64,000 nucleotides of DNA from Aquamicrobium sp. LC103 (GTDB taxonomy: Bacteria; Pseudomonadota; Alphaproteobacteria; Rhizobiales; Rhizobiaceae): assembly GCF_001014615.2 (NCBI RefSeq), contig NZ_LBCQ02000006.1, positions 124,001 through 188,000 on the forward strand, given 5' to 3'. The position numbers and the translations under genes are program-made. Under the pieces are notes generated by a model. That model searched no databases and had not been told where the DNA came from. It worked only from the letters and a program-made list of their open reading frames with translations. This document shows, piece after piece, positions 16,654 through 25,243 of this stretch (position 1 is its first letter; the number at the start of each line of letters is the position of its first letter).

Positions 16654-17571
16654 TCAATCGTAGCGCACGCGCGGATCGAGCCACGCATAGAGAATGTCGA
16701 CGACGAGATTGAAGACGATCACGAAGACCGCGATCACCACGACGGTTCCCATCACCAACGTGTAGTCGCGTCCGAGCGCGCCCTGCACGAAATAGCGGCC
16801 GATGCCAGGAATGCCGAAGATCGTCTCGACCACGACCGAGCCGGTCAGCAGCGCGGCGGCGGCGGGGCCGAGATAGGAGACGACCGGCAGGATCGCCGCC
16901 CGCAGCGCATGCACCCCGACGACGACATGCGAGGGAAGACCGTAGGCGCGCGCCGTTCGCACATGATTGGAACGCAGCGCTTCGATCGTCGCGCCGCGCG
17001 TGAGCCGCGCGATGATCGCGATCTGCGGCAGCGCGAGCGTGGTGACGGGCAGCACCATGTGCTTCCAGGTGCCCCAGCCGCCGGCGGGCAGCCAGCCCAT
17101 CATGACGCCGAAGCCGAGGCTGAGCAGGGGCGCGATGACGAAGGTGGGTATGGTGATCCCGAAGGTCGCCGTGCCGACCACCATGTAGTCGACCCACGTG
17201 TTCTGGCGCAGCGCCGCCCACGCGCCCAGCACCACGCCGATGACGAGGGCGAGGCTGAGAGCCAGGCTGCCGATCCTGATCGAAACGGGCAGACCGGTGC
17301 GGAAGAGATCGACGACGGAGAAGTCACGCCTCGTGAAGCTCGGGCCGAGATCGCCCTGGGCGAGATTGCCGAGATAGATGAGATATTGCTGCCAGAGCGG
17401 CTTGTCGAAATTGTAGGCCCGCTCGAGGTTCTGCATGATCAGCGGGTCGAGCGGCCTTTCGAGGTCGAACGGACCTCCCGGCGCAAGACGGATCATGAAG
17501 AACGCGATGGTGATGATGATGAACAGCGTCGGCACCGCGCCGACAAAACGCCTGAGCACATATGCGAACAT
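16654..17571 (-). CDS. Oligopeptide-type ABC transporter permease, OppB-like
   Basis: A 305-residue permease beginning MFAYVLRRFVGAVPTLFIII, the standard OppB/DppB start, with RLAPGGPFDLERPLDP following. The coupling loop is RTARAYGLPSHVVVGVHALR and the C-terminal block is ETIFGIPGIGRYFVQGALGR then LVVDILYAWLDPRVRYD. I prefer the ATG at 17571 (preceded by GGAG) over the one at 17592. It is the second gene after the binding protein, separated by a 117-base gap with a hairpin. Confidence 0.92.
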   Translation of the reverse strand: MFAYVLRRFVGAVPTLFIIITIAFFMIRLAPGGPFDLERPLDPLIMQNLERAYNFDKPLWQQYLIYLGNLAQGDLGPSFTRRDFSVVDLFRTGLPVSIRIGSLALSLALVIGVVLGAWAALRQNTWVDYMVVGTATFGITIPTFVIAPLLSLGFGVMMGWLPAGGWGTWKHMVLPVTTLALPQIAIIARLTRGATIEALRSNHVRTARAYGLPSHVVVGVHALRAAILPVVSYLGPAAAALLTGSVVVETIFGIPGIGRYFVQGALGRDYTLVMGTVVVIAVFVIVFNLVVDILYAWLDPRVRYD

Positions 17572-17646
17572 GATCGGCTCCAGATCGGCCATGCGGAGCC
17601 GGCAACGCCGCCTGCCCGCATCGGCCTATACGCATGGACGGCGGAA

Positions 17647-17670
17647 GAAAGCCGCGCGGTGCCGCACGGC
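17647..17670 (-). terminator. Intercistronic hairpin after oppA-type gene
   Basis: On the minus strand GCCGTGCGG pairs with CCGCGCGGC (9 bp including one G-T pair) around a 2-base turn, which in practice opens to four or more bases, followed by TTTCTT. It sits 18 bases past the binding-protein stop codon. It may be a leaky terminator that lowers permease expression or an RNA-stabilising stem. Confidence 0.55.
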
Positions 17671-17688
17671 TCTCCCGTCAGAGCTTCC

Positions 17689-19284
17689 TCAGTTCTCGAT
17701 CGACATCCACCGGGTGCCGTGGAAGTTCATCACATTGTCTTCCCAGCCCTTGAGCTTGTTCGAGACCAGCGAGCCGGAGGAGTAGTAGAGGATCGGAATG
17801 ATCGGCACTTCCTTCAGCAGCAGTTCCTCGGCCTGGCGCAGGATTTCGCCACGTTCCTTCAAATCGCCGGTCGTTCCGGCCTTCTGCATCAGCGCGTCAT
17901 ACTCGGCGTTCTCCCAGCGGGGATAGTTGAAGCCGAGATTCTGGCTCTCGAACAGGAACAGGAAGTTCTGCGGATCGGAATAATCGCCGATCCAGCCGGC
18001 GCGGGTCATGTCGAAATCGCCGTCCTGCTTCATGTAGTCGAAATAGCCGGTGCCCTCCATCTCGACGATGGTGGTGTTGATGCCGATATTCTTCAGCATG
18101 TCGGCCAGCGCCGTCATGGTGTTCTTGTGGTTCTCGCCGGTGTTGTGGCGAAGCTCGACGGAGAGCGAGCCTTCAGCGACGCCGGCCTCCTCGAGCAGTT
18201 TCTTGGCCGCATCCTCGCGGTCGAGGATGTCCATGTCCTTGTATTCGAGGAACACCGGATTGTCGTAGTTGGAGATGCCGGGCGGCACCATCGACCATCC
18301 GGGCAGCATCGAGCCGCGCCAGATTTCATCGGCGAGGAACTCGCGGTCAATCGCCATCGAGATCGCCTGACGTACGCGCGGATCGGCGAGCTTCTCCTTC
18401 TTCACCTTGACCGGCAGGTAGTAGGTGCCGAGATAGGGCGCGACATGGACCTGGTCGCCGAGGTTCTGCCTCATGTAGTCCATCTGCTGGTTGTCCAGGT
18501 CCGAGCAGGAGAGGACTTCGCCCGCCTCGAAACGGCGCAGACAGGTGGCGCGATCCTCGAACGGAATGAAGTTGACCACGTCGATCTTGACGTTTTCCGC
18601 ATCGTGGAAATGCGGGTTCTTGCGCATCACGATCTTGTCGTTCGGCGTGAAGCTTTCGAGCATGTAGGCACCGTTGGTCACCATGTTGCCGGGCTTGGTG
18701 AAATCGGTGCCGTGCTGCTCGACCGAGGCCTGGTGGATTGGATGCCCGGTCTGGTGGGTCAGCAGCTCGAGGAAATACGGCGTCGGCGCGTTGAGCTTGA
18801 TCTCGAGCGTATGGTCATCGACCGCCTTCGCGCCGAGCTCGGAAAGCTCCTTCTCGCCCTTGTTGATCGCCTCGGCGTTCTCGATCGGATAGAGCATGTT
18901 GGCATAGGGCGCCGCCGTCTCGGGGTTCTGGATGCGCTGATAGGCGAACACGAAGTCGCTCGCCTTCACCGGGTCGCCGTTCGACCATTTCGCGTCCTCG
19001 CGCAGCTTGAACGTATAGGTCAGGCCGTCGTCCGAGATTTCCCAGCTCTCCGCGACGCCCGGCACCACCTCGGCCTTGTTGTTCTGGACGACGAGACCTT
19101 CATAAAGGTCGCGCATCAGGTTGCCTTCCGGAACCGTCGACGTCTTGTGATGGTCGAGCGTGGTCGGGTCGGTGTCGTTCCCACGATTGTAGACGACCTC
19201 GGCGAAGGCCGAACCGGCGAAGACTCCTCCTGCAGCCACGAGGGCGGTGGAAAGCATTGCCGCCTTGACAGCGTTCTTTAGCAT
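17689..19284 (-). CDS. Oligopeptide-type ABC transporter substrate-binding protein, OppA-like
   Basis: A 531-residue periplasmic protein with a signal peptide (residues 1-28, ending AGSAFA). It belongs to the family 5 solute-binding proteins: NRGNDTDPTTLDHHKTSTVP at the mature N-terminus, VPGVAESWEISDDGLTYTFK and LREDAKWSNGDPVKASDFVF. Length and these blocks match OppA/MppA rather than the shorter DppA. It probably binds oligopeptides or murein peptides; specificity cannot be read from sequence. First gene of a four-gene operon (binding protein, two permeases, fused ATPase). Confidence 0.92.
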   Translation of the reverse strand: MLKNAVKAAMLSTALVAAGGVFAGSAFAEVVYNRGNDTDPTTLDHHKTSTVPEGNLMRDLYEGLVVQNNKAEVVPGVAESWEISDDGLTYTFKLREDAKWSNGDPVKASDFVFAYQRIQNPETAAPYANMLYPIENAEAINKGEKELSELGAKAVDDHTLEIKLNAPTPYFLELLTHQTGHPIHQASVEQHGTDFTKPGNMVTNGAYMLESFTPNDKIVMRKNPHFHDAENVKIDVVNFIPFEDRATCLRRFEAGEVLSCSDLDNQQMDYMRQNLGDQVHVAPYLGTYYLPVKVKKEKLADPRVRQAISMAIDREFLADEIWRGSMLPGWSMVPPGISNYDNPVFLEYKDMDILDREDAAKKLLEEAGVAEGSLSVELRHNTGENHKNTMTALADMLKNIGINTTIVEMEGTGYFDYMKQDGDFDMTRAGWIGDYSDPQNFLFLFESQNLGFNYPRWENAEYDALMQKAGTTGDLKERGEILRQAEELLLKEVPIIPILYYSSGSLVSNKLKGWEDNVMNFHGTRWMSIEN

Positions 19285-19328
19285 TTTCTTGTTCTCCTCT
19301 TTTGATCTCCCGCAGGAGATGTGGCCCG

Positions 19329-19356
19329 ATTATGGCCGCTTGAAACTGCAGCGCAA
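19329..19356 (-). promoter_or_regulatory. Candidate promoter for the opp operon
   Basis: On the minus strand TTGCGC is followed after 16 bases by CATAAT, a fair housekeeping-type pair, about 45 bases before the oppA start codon. Alphaproteobacterial promoters are poorly conserved, so this is tentative. Confidence 0.3.
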
Positions 19357-19437
19357 GTGGAGAAAACAAGCATGCGAAACGGTTTTATTTCGTTCTGAAC
19401 CCCCATTTTGCAAGGTTCTTCATCCTTCCCTTGCGGA

Positions 19438-19472
19438 AATTGTCGACTGGACAATTCCAACTTGACGGTCAA
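19438..19472. promoter_or_regulatory. Two adjacent palindromes between dehydrogenase and opp operon
   Basis: AATTGTC-GACTG-GACAATT (7-bp perfect arms, 19438-19456) is followed six bases later by TTGAC-G-GTCAA (5-bp arms, 19462-19472). Neither is followed by a T-run in the minus direction, so they look more like binding sites than a terminator. The TTGTC/GACAA half-sites resemble those of GntR-type regulators, but no such gene is in the window. Confidence 0.4.
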
Positions 19473-19499
19473 CTTGCAGGCCGTTCGAGTTCGAAAGAT

Positions 19500-20504
19500 C
19501 TAGACGGTTTCCAACTTCCCGATCTCCTCCAGAAGCGCAGTATCGACGGCAATGCCCTCGGCCATCAGCCGCTCGCGAATCTCCCTGCGGCGATGGCCTG
19601 GAACCCGTGCGCCCTCCATCGCGTCGATGAGCCCCGCCATCTCGCCGAACCGCGCCAGGGCGCCAACGCCGAAAGTGCCCGGATCGATCGCGACGATCGC
19701 CTGCCCGGTTCCGGGCGGAGCACCCTCGGCATCGAAGAACGAGGACTGCTCATAGGCGAAATTCGCGCCGGTCAACCCGGCTGCGAGCAGCTCGACCATC
19801 AGCGCGAGCGCGGTGCCCTTGGCGTCGCCCATCGGGACCATCGTGCCCGCCAACGCCGCCTTCGCGTCGGTGGTTGGATTGCCGTCGGCGTCGAGTGCCC
19901 AACCTTCGGGGATCGCCTCGCCTTTCTGGTTGGCCGCCATGATCCTGCCGCGTGCGACCTTGGAAAGCGAAACGTCGACGACGATCGGTTCCCCGTGCTC
20001 GACCGGACATGCGAAGGCTATCGGATTGGTGCCGAACAGCGGGCGCCGCCCGCCCCAGGGCGCGATCGACGGCGGCGAATTCGCGAACATCAGCGCGACC
20101 AGTCCGCGTTCGGCAAGCGCCTCGACCGTCAGGCCCGCCACGCCGGCGTGATGCGAACGCGATATGCCGGCGATCGCGATTCCCTGGACAGGCGCCATTT
20201 CGGCGAGATGCGACGCCGCGAGCGCCAGCGCCGGATAGGCGAAGCCATGCGCGGCGTCGATGTGGACGGCGCCGGGGCGGATACGGTCGGCGCGGGGCAC
20301 GGCATGGCCGTCGACCTTGCCCGCGCGCGCCTGCGCGGCGTATGCCGGCACACGGCGCAGACCGTGGCCACCCTGCCCCGCAAGCTCGGCGCCGACCAGG
20401 GCGTCGGCCACCAGCCGCGCGTTCTCTGGAGCGGTGTTGGAGGCGACCAACGCATTGACGACGAGCGCATGCGCCTCCTGAACGCCAAGCACGATATCGC
20501 TCAT
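19500..20504 (-). CDS. Malate/L-lactate/ureidoglycolate dehydrogenase family oxidoreductase
   Basis: A 334-residue protein of the Ldh_2 family, NAD(P)-dependent 2-hydroxyacid (or imine) oxidoreductases unrelated to classical MDH. Recognisable blocks are GHGLRRVPAYAAQARAGKVD, ISRSHHAGVAGLTVEALAER (SHHxG with the catalytic His), FANSPPSIAPWGGRRPLFGT and MAANQKGEAIPEGWALDADG. The start is set at MSDIVLGVQEAH, preceded by GGAGA; the longer open frame upstream is not family-like. It lies upstream of the opp operon in the same direction, with palindromes and a separate promoter candidate between them. The actual substrate (malate, lactate, sulfolactate, ureidoglycolate or a cyclic imino acid) is not determined. 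Confidence 0.87.
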   Translation of the reverse strand: MSDIVLGVQEAHALVVNALVASNTAPENARLVADALVGAELAGQGGHGLRRVPAYAAQARAGKVDGHAVPRADRIRPGAVHIDAAHGFAYPALALAASHLAEMAPVQGIAIAGISRSHHAGVAGLTVEALAERGLVALMFANSPPSIAPWGGRRPLFGTNPIAFACPVEHGEPIVVDVSLSKVARGRIMAANQKGEAIPEGWALDADGNPTTDAKAALAGTMVPMGDAKGTALALMVELLAAGLTGANFAYEQSSFFDAEGAPPGTGQAIVAIDPGTFGVGALARFGEMAGLIDAMEGARVPGHRRREIRERLMAEGIAVDTALLEEIGKLETV

Positions 20505-20629
20505 TCTCGATCTCCGGGTTCGTGTTGAGGGGTGGAGTTCTGTCGCATCCCGGGAAACCGGAGACAAGCCGAGGGATTGGTTTTCGCCGCCGCCGACGCT
20601 ATGCCTACAGGCCAACGAGGAGAACTGTC

Positions 20630-21688
20630 ATGCCGAAGACGATGAAGGGTCCGGGAATATTCCTGGCGCAATTCGTGGGGGACGAGGCTCCCTTCAACTC
20701 CCTGCCGGCGATCACCAAATGGGCGGCCGATCTCGGCTACAAGGGTGTGCAGATCCCGACCGGGGAAACGCGCCTGTTCGATCTGAAAAAGGCGGCGGAA
20801 TCGCAGGCCTATTGCGACGAGATCGCGGGCATCTGCGCCGAAACCGGCGTCGAGGTCACCGAGCTTTCCACCCACGTCCAGGGGCAGCTCGTCGCCGTCC
20901 ATCCCGCCTATGACGCGCAGTTCGACGGCTTCGCGCCGGAGGAGGTGCGCGGCAACCCGAAGGCGCGGCAGGCATGGGCCGTGGAACAGATGATGTTCGC
21001 CGCCAAGGCTTCGGAACGCCTGGGGCTGAAGGCGTCGGTCTCGTTCACCGGCTCGCTCGCCTTTCCCTATCTCTATCCATGGCCGCAACGGCCGGCGGGC
21101 CTGGTCGAGGAGGCGTTCGCGGAGCTCGGACGCCGCTGGAAGCCGATCCTCCAAGCCTATGACGAAGCCGGCGTCGACCTCGGCTTCGAGATACACCCCG
21201 GCGAGGACGTGTTCGACGGGGCGACCTTCGAGATGTTCCTGGATGCCGTCGGTGGCCACGGGCGGTGCACGATCAACTACGATCCGTCGCACTTCCTGCT
21301 GCAGCAGCTCGACTATCTCGCCTTCATCGACATCTATCACGAGCGGATTTCGGCCTTCCACGTCAAGGACGCCGAGTTCAACCCGGACGGGCGGCAGGGC
21401 GTCTATTCCGGCTATCAGGGCTGGCTCAACCGCGCCGGCCGCTTCCGCTCGCTGGGCGACGGCCATGTCGACTTCACGGGCATATTCTCCAAGCTCGCCC
21501 AGTACGACTACGACCGCTGGGCCGTTCTGGAGTGGGAATGCTGCCTCAAGAACGCCGAGGACGGGGCGGCCGAGGGCGCGCCCTTCATCGCATCCCAGAT
21601 CATCCAAGTCACCGAGAAGGCGTTCGACGATTTCGCCGGCACAGGCGTCGACCGGCCCGCCCTGCGGAAGATGATGGGCATCGATTGA
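20630..21688 (+). CDS. Sugar phosphate isomerase/epimerase family protein (TIM barrel)
   Basis: A 352-residue AP-endonuclease-2-type TIM barrel, as in IolE/IolI/xylose-isomerase-like enzymes. Likely metal ligands are in GFEIHPGEDVFDG (Glu), INYDPSHFLLQQ (Asp/His), FHVKDAEFNPDGR (His/Asp) and VLEWECCLKNAEDG (Glu). ATG chosen because GAGGAG sits 7 bases upstream. It starts 125 bases from the divergent dehydrogenase gene and is followed after 29 bases by an oxidoreductase, a pairing common in sugar or inositol catabolism. Exact substrate unknown, and no transporter for it is in the window. Confidence 0.85.
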   Translation: MPKTMKGPGIFLAQFVGDEAPFNSLPAITKWAADLGYKGVQIPTGETRLFDLKKAAESQAYCDEIAGICAETGVEVTELSTHVQGQLVAVHPAYDAQFDGFAPEEVRGNPKARQAWAVEQMMFAAKASERLGLKASVSFTGSLAFPYLYPWPQRPAGLVEEAFAELGRRWKPILQAYDEAGVDLGFEIHPGEDVFDGATFEMFLDAVGGHGRCTINYDPSHFLLQQLDYLAFIDIYHERISAFHVKDAEFNPDGRQGVYSGYQGWLNRAGRFRSLGDGHVDFTGIFSKLAQYDYDRWAVLEWECCLKNAEDGAAEGAPFIASQIIQVTEKAFDDFAGTGVDRPALRKMMGID

Positions 21689-21717
21689 ACAGCGGACGAC
21701 ATACGAGGAAGAATGCG

Positions 21718-22905
21718 ATGGTCAGCGGCAGGAACATTTCGAGGAACGGCGGGCCGATCCGCTACGGCATGGTCGGCGGTGGCCAGGGCGCCTTCATAGG
21801 CGGGGTGCATCGCATCGCCGCGCGCCTCGACGGCGAGTTCGATCTGGTGGCGGGAGCGCTTTCCTCCGATCCGGGGCGCGCCAAGGCGTCGGCGGCCGAA
21901 CTGGGCCTCGATCCGAAGCGCTCCTACGCCTCCTTCAAGGAGATGGCGAAGGCGGAGGCCGCGCGCCCCGACGGCATCGAGGCCGTCGCCATCGTCACGC
22001 CCAACCACATGCACTATCCGGCGGCGAAGGCGTTCCTCGAGGCCGGCATCCATGTGATCTGCGACAAGCCGCTCACCTCCTCGCTTGCCGATGCGAAAAA
22101 GCTTGCCGCGCTGGCCGAAAGCTCGGGCAGGCTCTTCGTGCTCACCCACAACTACACCGGCTATCCGATGGTGCGGCAGGCGCGCGAAATGGTGCGCGCC
22201 GGCCAGCTCGGCGACATCCGGGTGGTGCAGGCGGAGTATCCGCAGGACTGGCTGACCGAGAAGGTCGAGGATGCCGGCTCGAAGCAGGCGTCCTGGCGGA
22301 CCGATCCGAAGCAGTCGGGCGCCGGCGGGGCGACCGGCGACATCGGCACCCACGCCTACAACCTCCTGCGCTTCGTCACCGGGCTGGAGCTCGATGCGCT
22401 CGCCGCCGATCTCGACGCCTTCGTGCCCGGCCGCAGGCTCGATGACAACGCCCATATCCTTCTCCGCTTCCGCCCCAAGGGCAAGGAACAGCCCGCAAAA
22501 GGCATGCTCTGGGCGAGCCAGGTCGCGCCCGGCAACGAGAACGGGTTGAAGCTGCGCGTCTTCGGCACCAAGGGCGGGCTCGAATGGGTGCAGGCCGACC
22601 CGAATTATCTCTGGTACACGCCCTTCGGCGAACCGAAGCGGCTGATGACCCGTGCCGGCGCCGGCGCGGGTCCTGCCGCGGCGCGCGTCTCCCGCGTCCC
22701 TTCGGGTCACCCCGAAGGATATCTCGAAGGCTTCGCCAACATCTATGCCGAGGCCGCCCGCGCGATCCGCGCGGTGCGCAAGAAAGGCGGGAAGGTTCCG
22801 AAGGACGTCGTCTTCCCGACCGTCGCGGACGGGGTCGAGGGCGTCGCCTTCATCGAGGCCTGCGTGAAATCCTCACGCAGGAACGGCGCTTGGACGAAGC
22901 TCTGA
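21718..22905 (+). CDS. Gfo/Idh/MocA-family NAD(P)-dependent oxidoreductase
   Basis: A 395-residue protein with an N-terminal Rossmann fold (RYGMVGGGQGAFIGGVHRIA), the family motif EAGIHVICDKPLTSSLADAK where Lys of the CDKP block is catalytic, and GDIGTHAYNLLRFVTGLELD with the conserved Asp-His pair (DIGTH). These enzymes oxidise or reduce sugars and inositols. It forms a two-gene unit with the preceding isomerase/epimerase, so the pair probably interconverts one sugar through a keto intermediate. It converges with the aminotransferase gene, seven bases apart. Confidence 0.9.
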   Translation: MVSGRNISRNGGPIRYGMVGGGQGAFIGGVHRIAARLDGEFDLVAGALSSDPGRAKASAAELGLDPKRSYASFKEMAKAEAARPDGIEAVAIVTPNHMHYPAAKAFLEAGIHVICDKPLTSSLADAKKLAALAESSGRLFVLTHNYTGYPMVRQAREMVRAGQLGDIRVVQAEYPQDWLTEKVEDAGSKQASWRTDPKQSGAGGATGDIGTHAYNLLRFVTGLELDALAADLDAFVPGRRLDDNAHILLRFRPKGKEQPAKGMLWASQVAPGNENGLKLRVFGTKGGLEWVQADPNYLWYTPFGEPKRLMTRAGAGAGPAAARVSRVPSGHPEGYLEGFANIYAEAARAIRAVRKKGGKVPKDVVFPTVADGVEGVAFIEACVKSSRRNGAWTKL

Positions 22906-22912
22906 CGTCCGT

Positions 22913-24106
22913 TCAGGAGACGCCAAGCGCGGTGAGCCGGCCCGGCAGGCCGGCGATGGTTTTCACGTCCGCATTGGCGAAGGCGACGCGCAGATGGCGT
23001 TCGAGCCCGCTGCCGAAAAACTCGCCGGGGATCGTCGCGACGCCCGCCTCGACCGCAAGCCGCTCGGCCACCTCGACGGACGAGACGCTCGCGAAGGGAT
23101 GGCGTACGAAAGCGAAATAGGCGCCGATCGCCTGAAGCTCCCAGCCTGGAGCCCGCTCCAGCGCCGCGCGCATGGCCGCCGACCGCGCTTCGATCTCCCG
23201 TCGGTTCCCCTCGCGCCACTCTCCCAACGCAGGCAGGCCGCGGGACACGGCGGCCTGCGGGGCGCGGGGCGCGCAGATCTGGAGATTGTCCATGACCTTG
23301 GCGATCTGGTTGATCACCGAGGCATCCGCCGCCACCGCGCCGAGCCGATGGCCGGGAATGCAGAAGGATTTGGAGAAGCTATAGAGCTGGATGAGATTGC
23401 CGCGCCAGCTTTCGCCATCGAGAAGATCATGCGGCCGGCCCGCGTCGGCGGGAAGGAAGTCCCGATAGGTCTCGTCGAGCATGAGCCAGACACGCCGCGC
23501 GCGGCAGAGCTCGAATATCTCGCGCAGCAGCGCCGGCGGATAGACGGCACCGGTCGGATTGTTCGGCGAGACCAGCGCCACCGCCTTGACCCCGCCGTCC
23601 AGCTTTGCCGCGATTTCCGAAGGTTCCGGCAGGAAGCCGTTTTCCGCCCGGCATTCCACGTAGCGCGCCGACACGCCCAGCATGGCGAGCGTGGTCTCGT
23701 GGTTGAAATAGCGCGGATTGGTCATGAGTACCGCATCGCCCGGCCCGGCGACCGCCATGATCGCGGCGACAAAAGCCTGGTTGCAGCCGGCGGTGATCTG
23801 GATGTCGTCAGCTCCCACCGAAGCACCGTAAAGCTCCGCAACATGCGCCGAATAGGCCAGCCGCAGGCCGAGATCGCCCTCGATCGCGCCGTAGCCCGTA
23901 CAAGCAACCGACCCGGCCGCCTCCCCCAGCCACTCCAGGAGGTCGGCATGCGGCGGATAACCGGGCACGGCTTGCGAAAGATCGATCAGCGGCCCGCGCG
24001 AACCGTCATATTTTCTCGCCCACGCCTGCACGGCGGGAATGGGCGGCGGCGAAATCCGCGCCACCAGCGGGTTGAAACCGGGTTTGGATGGATGGAGCAT
24101 GGGCAT
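22913..24106 (-). CDS. PLP-dependent class I/II aminotransferase
   Basis: A 397-residue fold-type I aminotransferase. Visible are the substrate/PLP region QAVPGYPP, ITAGCNQAFVAAIM, the NNPTGAVYPPALLREIF block (Asn-Pro-Thr-Gly), the Asp in LMLDETYRDF that holds the pyridine nitrogen, and the Schiff-base Lys in LYSFSKSFCIPGHRLGA. The C-terminal Arg that binds the substrate carboxylate is probably in LERHLRVAFAN. It abuts the LysR gene, which lies immediately upstream on the same strand, so they are likely co-transcribed and both may belong to the ureohydrolase locus. Candidate roles include transamination of arginine, of GABA-like amines or of another amino acid. Confidence 0.88.
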   Translation of the reverse strand: MPMLHPSKPGFNPLVARISPPPIPAVQAWARKYDGSRGPLIDLSQAVPGYPPHADLLEWLGEAAGSVACTGYGAIEGDLGLRLAYSAHVAELYGASVGADDIQITAGCNQAFVAAIMAVAGPGDAVLMTNPRYFNHETTLAMLGVSARYVECRAENGFLPEPSEIAAKLDGGVKAVALVSPNNPTGAVYPPALLREIFELCRARRVWLMLDETYRDFLPADAGRPHDLLDGESWRGNLIQLYSFSKSFCIPGHRLGAVAADASVINQIAKVMDNLQICAPRAPQAAVSRGLPALGEWREGNRREIEARSAAMRAALERAPGWELQAIGAYFAFVRHPFASVSSVEVAERLAVEAGVATIPGEFFGSGLERHLRVAFANADVKTIAGLPGRLTALGVS

Positions 24107-25108
24107 CTAGCTCTTCTTACGCTTGAGCGGCGCGTTTTTGCGCATCCGCATCGCGCTGTGTTGAACCGGACGGCGGATCGTTCGGCGGGCGGAGGATTGC
24201 GGCTCGGCGCGCGCGTCCTCCTGCTCCAGCTCGGCGAACAGCCAGTCGATGAAGACGCCGACGATGGGAGCGGCGCGCAGGTCGCTGCGGCAGGCGACAT
24301 GGAAGGCGTCCGCCGCCGGCACCGCCAGATTGAACGGCGCGACGAGCTGACCTCTCGAAAGCAGCTTCGCCGCCGTCATCGTATCGCCGAGCGCGATGCC
24401 GTGGCCGTGCATCGCCGCCTCGATCGCCAGACGCGCGTCGCACATGTGGTGCTGCGGCCCGCGCCTGAGGTCGAGCGCATCGGCGGCGGCCAGCCAGGTG
24501 TGCCACTCGCGCCCTTCGTCGGCGTGCAGCATGACGTGATTGCCGAGGTCACGGATCGTCCGGATCGGCTGGCTGTTCATGAGCTGCGGGCTGACCACCG
24601 GGAAGAGGTCGAGATGCGTCCAGCGCTTGACCCAGCAATCGGTCCAGCTCCCGTCGCCATAGAGGATGCAGACGTCGATCTCCGGCGCATGGATGTTTGC
24701 CGGATCGTTGGAGGCGTCGAGCCGGAGCTGGATGTCCGGGAACTGCGCGGTGAAGCTGCCGAGCCGCGGGACCAGCCAGAAGGAAAGCAGTGCCGGCACG
24801 CAGGTGATCGAAAGCACGCCCGAACTGGTCGGCCGCGTCATCCGCGCGGTCGCCGCCGCGATCTCCTCGAAGGCCGATGATACCGCCGGCAGCAACTCGG
24901 CACCGTGGGCGGTAAGCCTCAGGCGCTGTCCCGCGCGATCGAAGAGGCGGACGTTGAGCGAGGCTTCCAGCGCCTTGATCTGGTGGCTGATCGCACCGTG
25001 CGTGACGTTGAGCTCTCCGGCCGCCTTGGTCAGCGAGCCATGGCGGGCCGCGGCCTCGAAGGCGCGCAGGGGATTGAGCGGAGGAAGGCGGTTTGCCACG
25101 GCTGCCAC
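24107..25108 (-). CDS. LysR-family transcriptional regulator, GcvA-like
   Basis: About 333 residues. The N-terminal winged helix-turn-helix reads LPPLNPLRAFEAAARHGSLT, then KAAGELNVTHGAISHQIKAL, the GcvA/AmpR-type form. The rest is the effector domain (LSITCVPALLSFWLVPRLGS, DVCILYGDGSW). An Arg/Lys-rich tail (RRTIRRPVQHSAMRMRKNAP) extends the usual C-terminus. The start is uncertain: GTG at 25108 or 25099 fits the family; the open frame to 25315 is not protein-like upstream. It is divergent from the ureohydrolase operon, with a T-N11-A palindrome directly at its 5' end, so it probably regulates that operon and itself. Confidence 0.85.
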   Translation of the reverse strand: MAAVANRLPPLNPLRAFEAAARHGSLTKAAGELNVTHGAISHQIKALEASLNVRLFDRAGQRLRLTAHGAELLPAVSSAFEEIAAATARMTRPTSSGVLSITCVPALLSFWLVPRLGSFTAQFPDIQLRLDASNDPANIHAPEIDVCILYGDGSWTDCWVKRWTHLDLFPVVSPQLMNSQPIRTIRDLGNHVMLHADEGREWHTWLAAADALDLRRGPQHHMCDARLAIEAAMHGHGIALGDTMTAAKLLSRGQLVAPFNLAVPAADAFHVACRSDLRAAPIVGVFIDWLFAELEQEDARAEPQSSARRTIRRPVQHSAMRMRKNAPLKRKKS

Positions 25109-25110
25109 TG

Positions 25111-25127
25111 TGTGAGTTATTCTCACA
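25111..25127. promoter_or_regulatory. LysR-type operator candidate, TGTGAG-N5-CTCACA
   Basis: A perfect 6-bp inverted repeat with 5-base spacer contains the T-N11-A core that defines LysR-type binding sites. It lies at the 5' end of the LysR gene and 117 bases before the divergent ureohydrolase gene. Placement and form strongly suggest the site of the neighbouring regulator. Confidence 0.6.
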
Positions 25128-25243
25128 AAAGCGCCTACAACAATATCAATTGCGTTTTCAATAGGCCTGCCACAACATGAGGCAATCGCCCTGCGCGCCG
25201 GTCCGCGCGCAAAAGCGCAAAACACGATGGGGAGATCGCTGGC

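Noticed and set aside
16501-19281. A 2.8-kb open frame on the plus strand across the opp genes
   Set aside because: It is antisense to oppA, oppB and oppC, all of which have clear family motifs. The translation is rich in Arg, Asp, His and Val repeats typical of frames opposite GC-rich genes.
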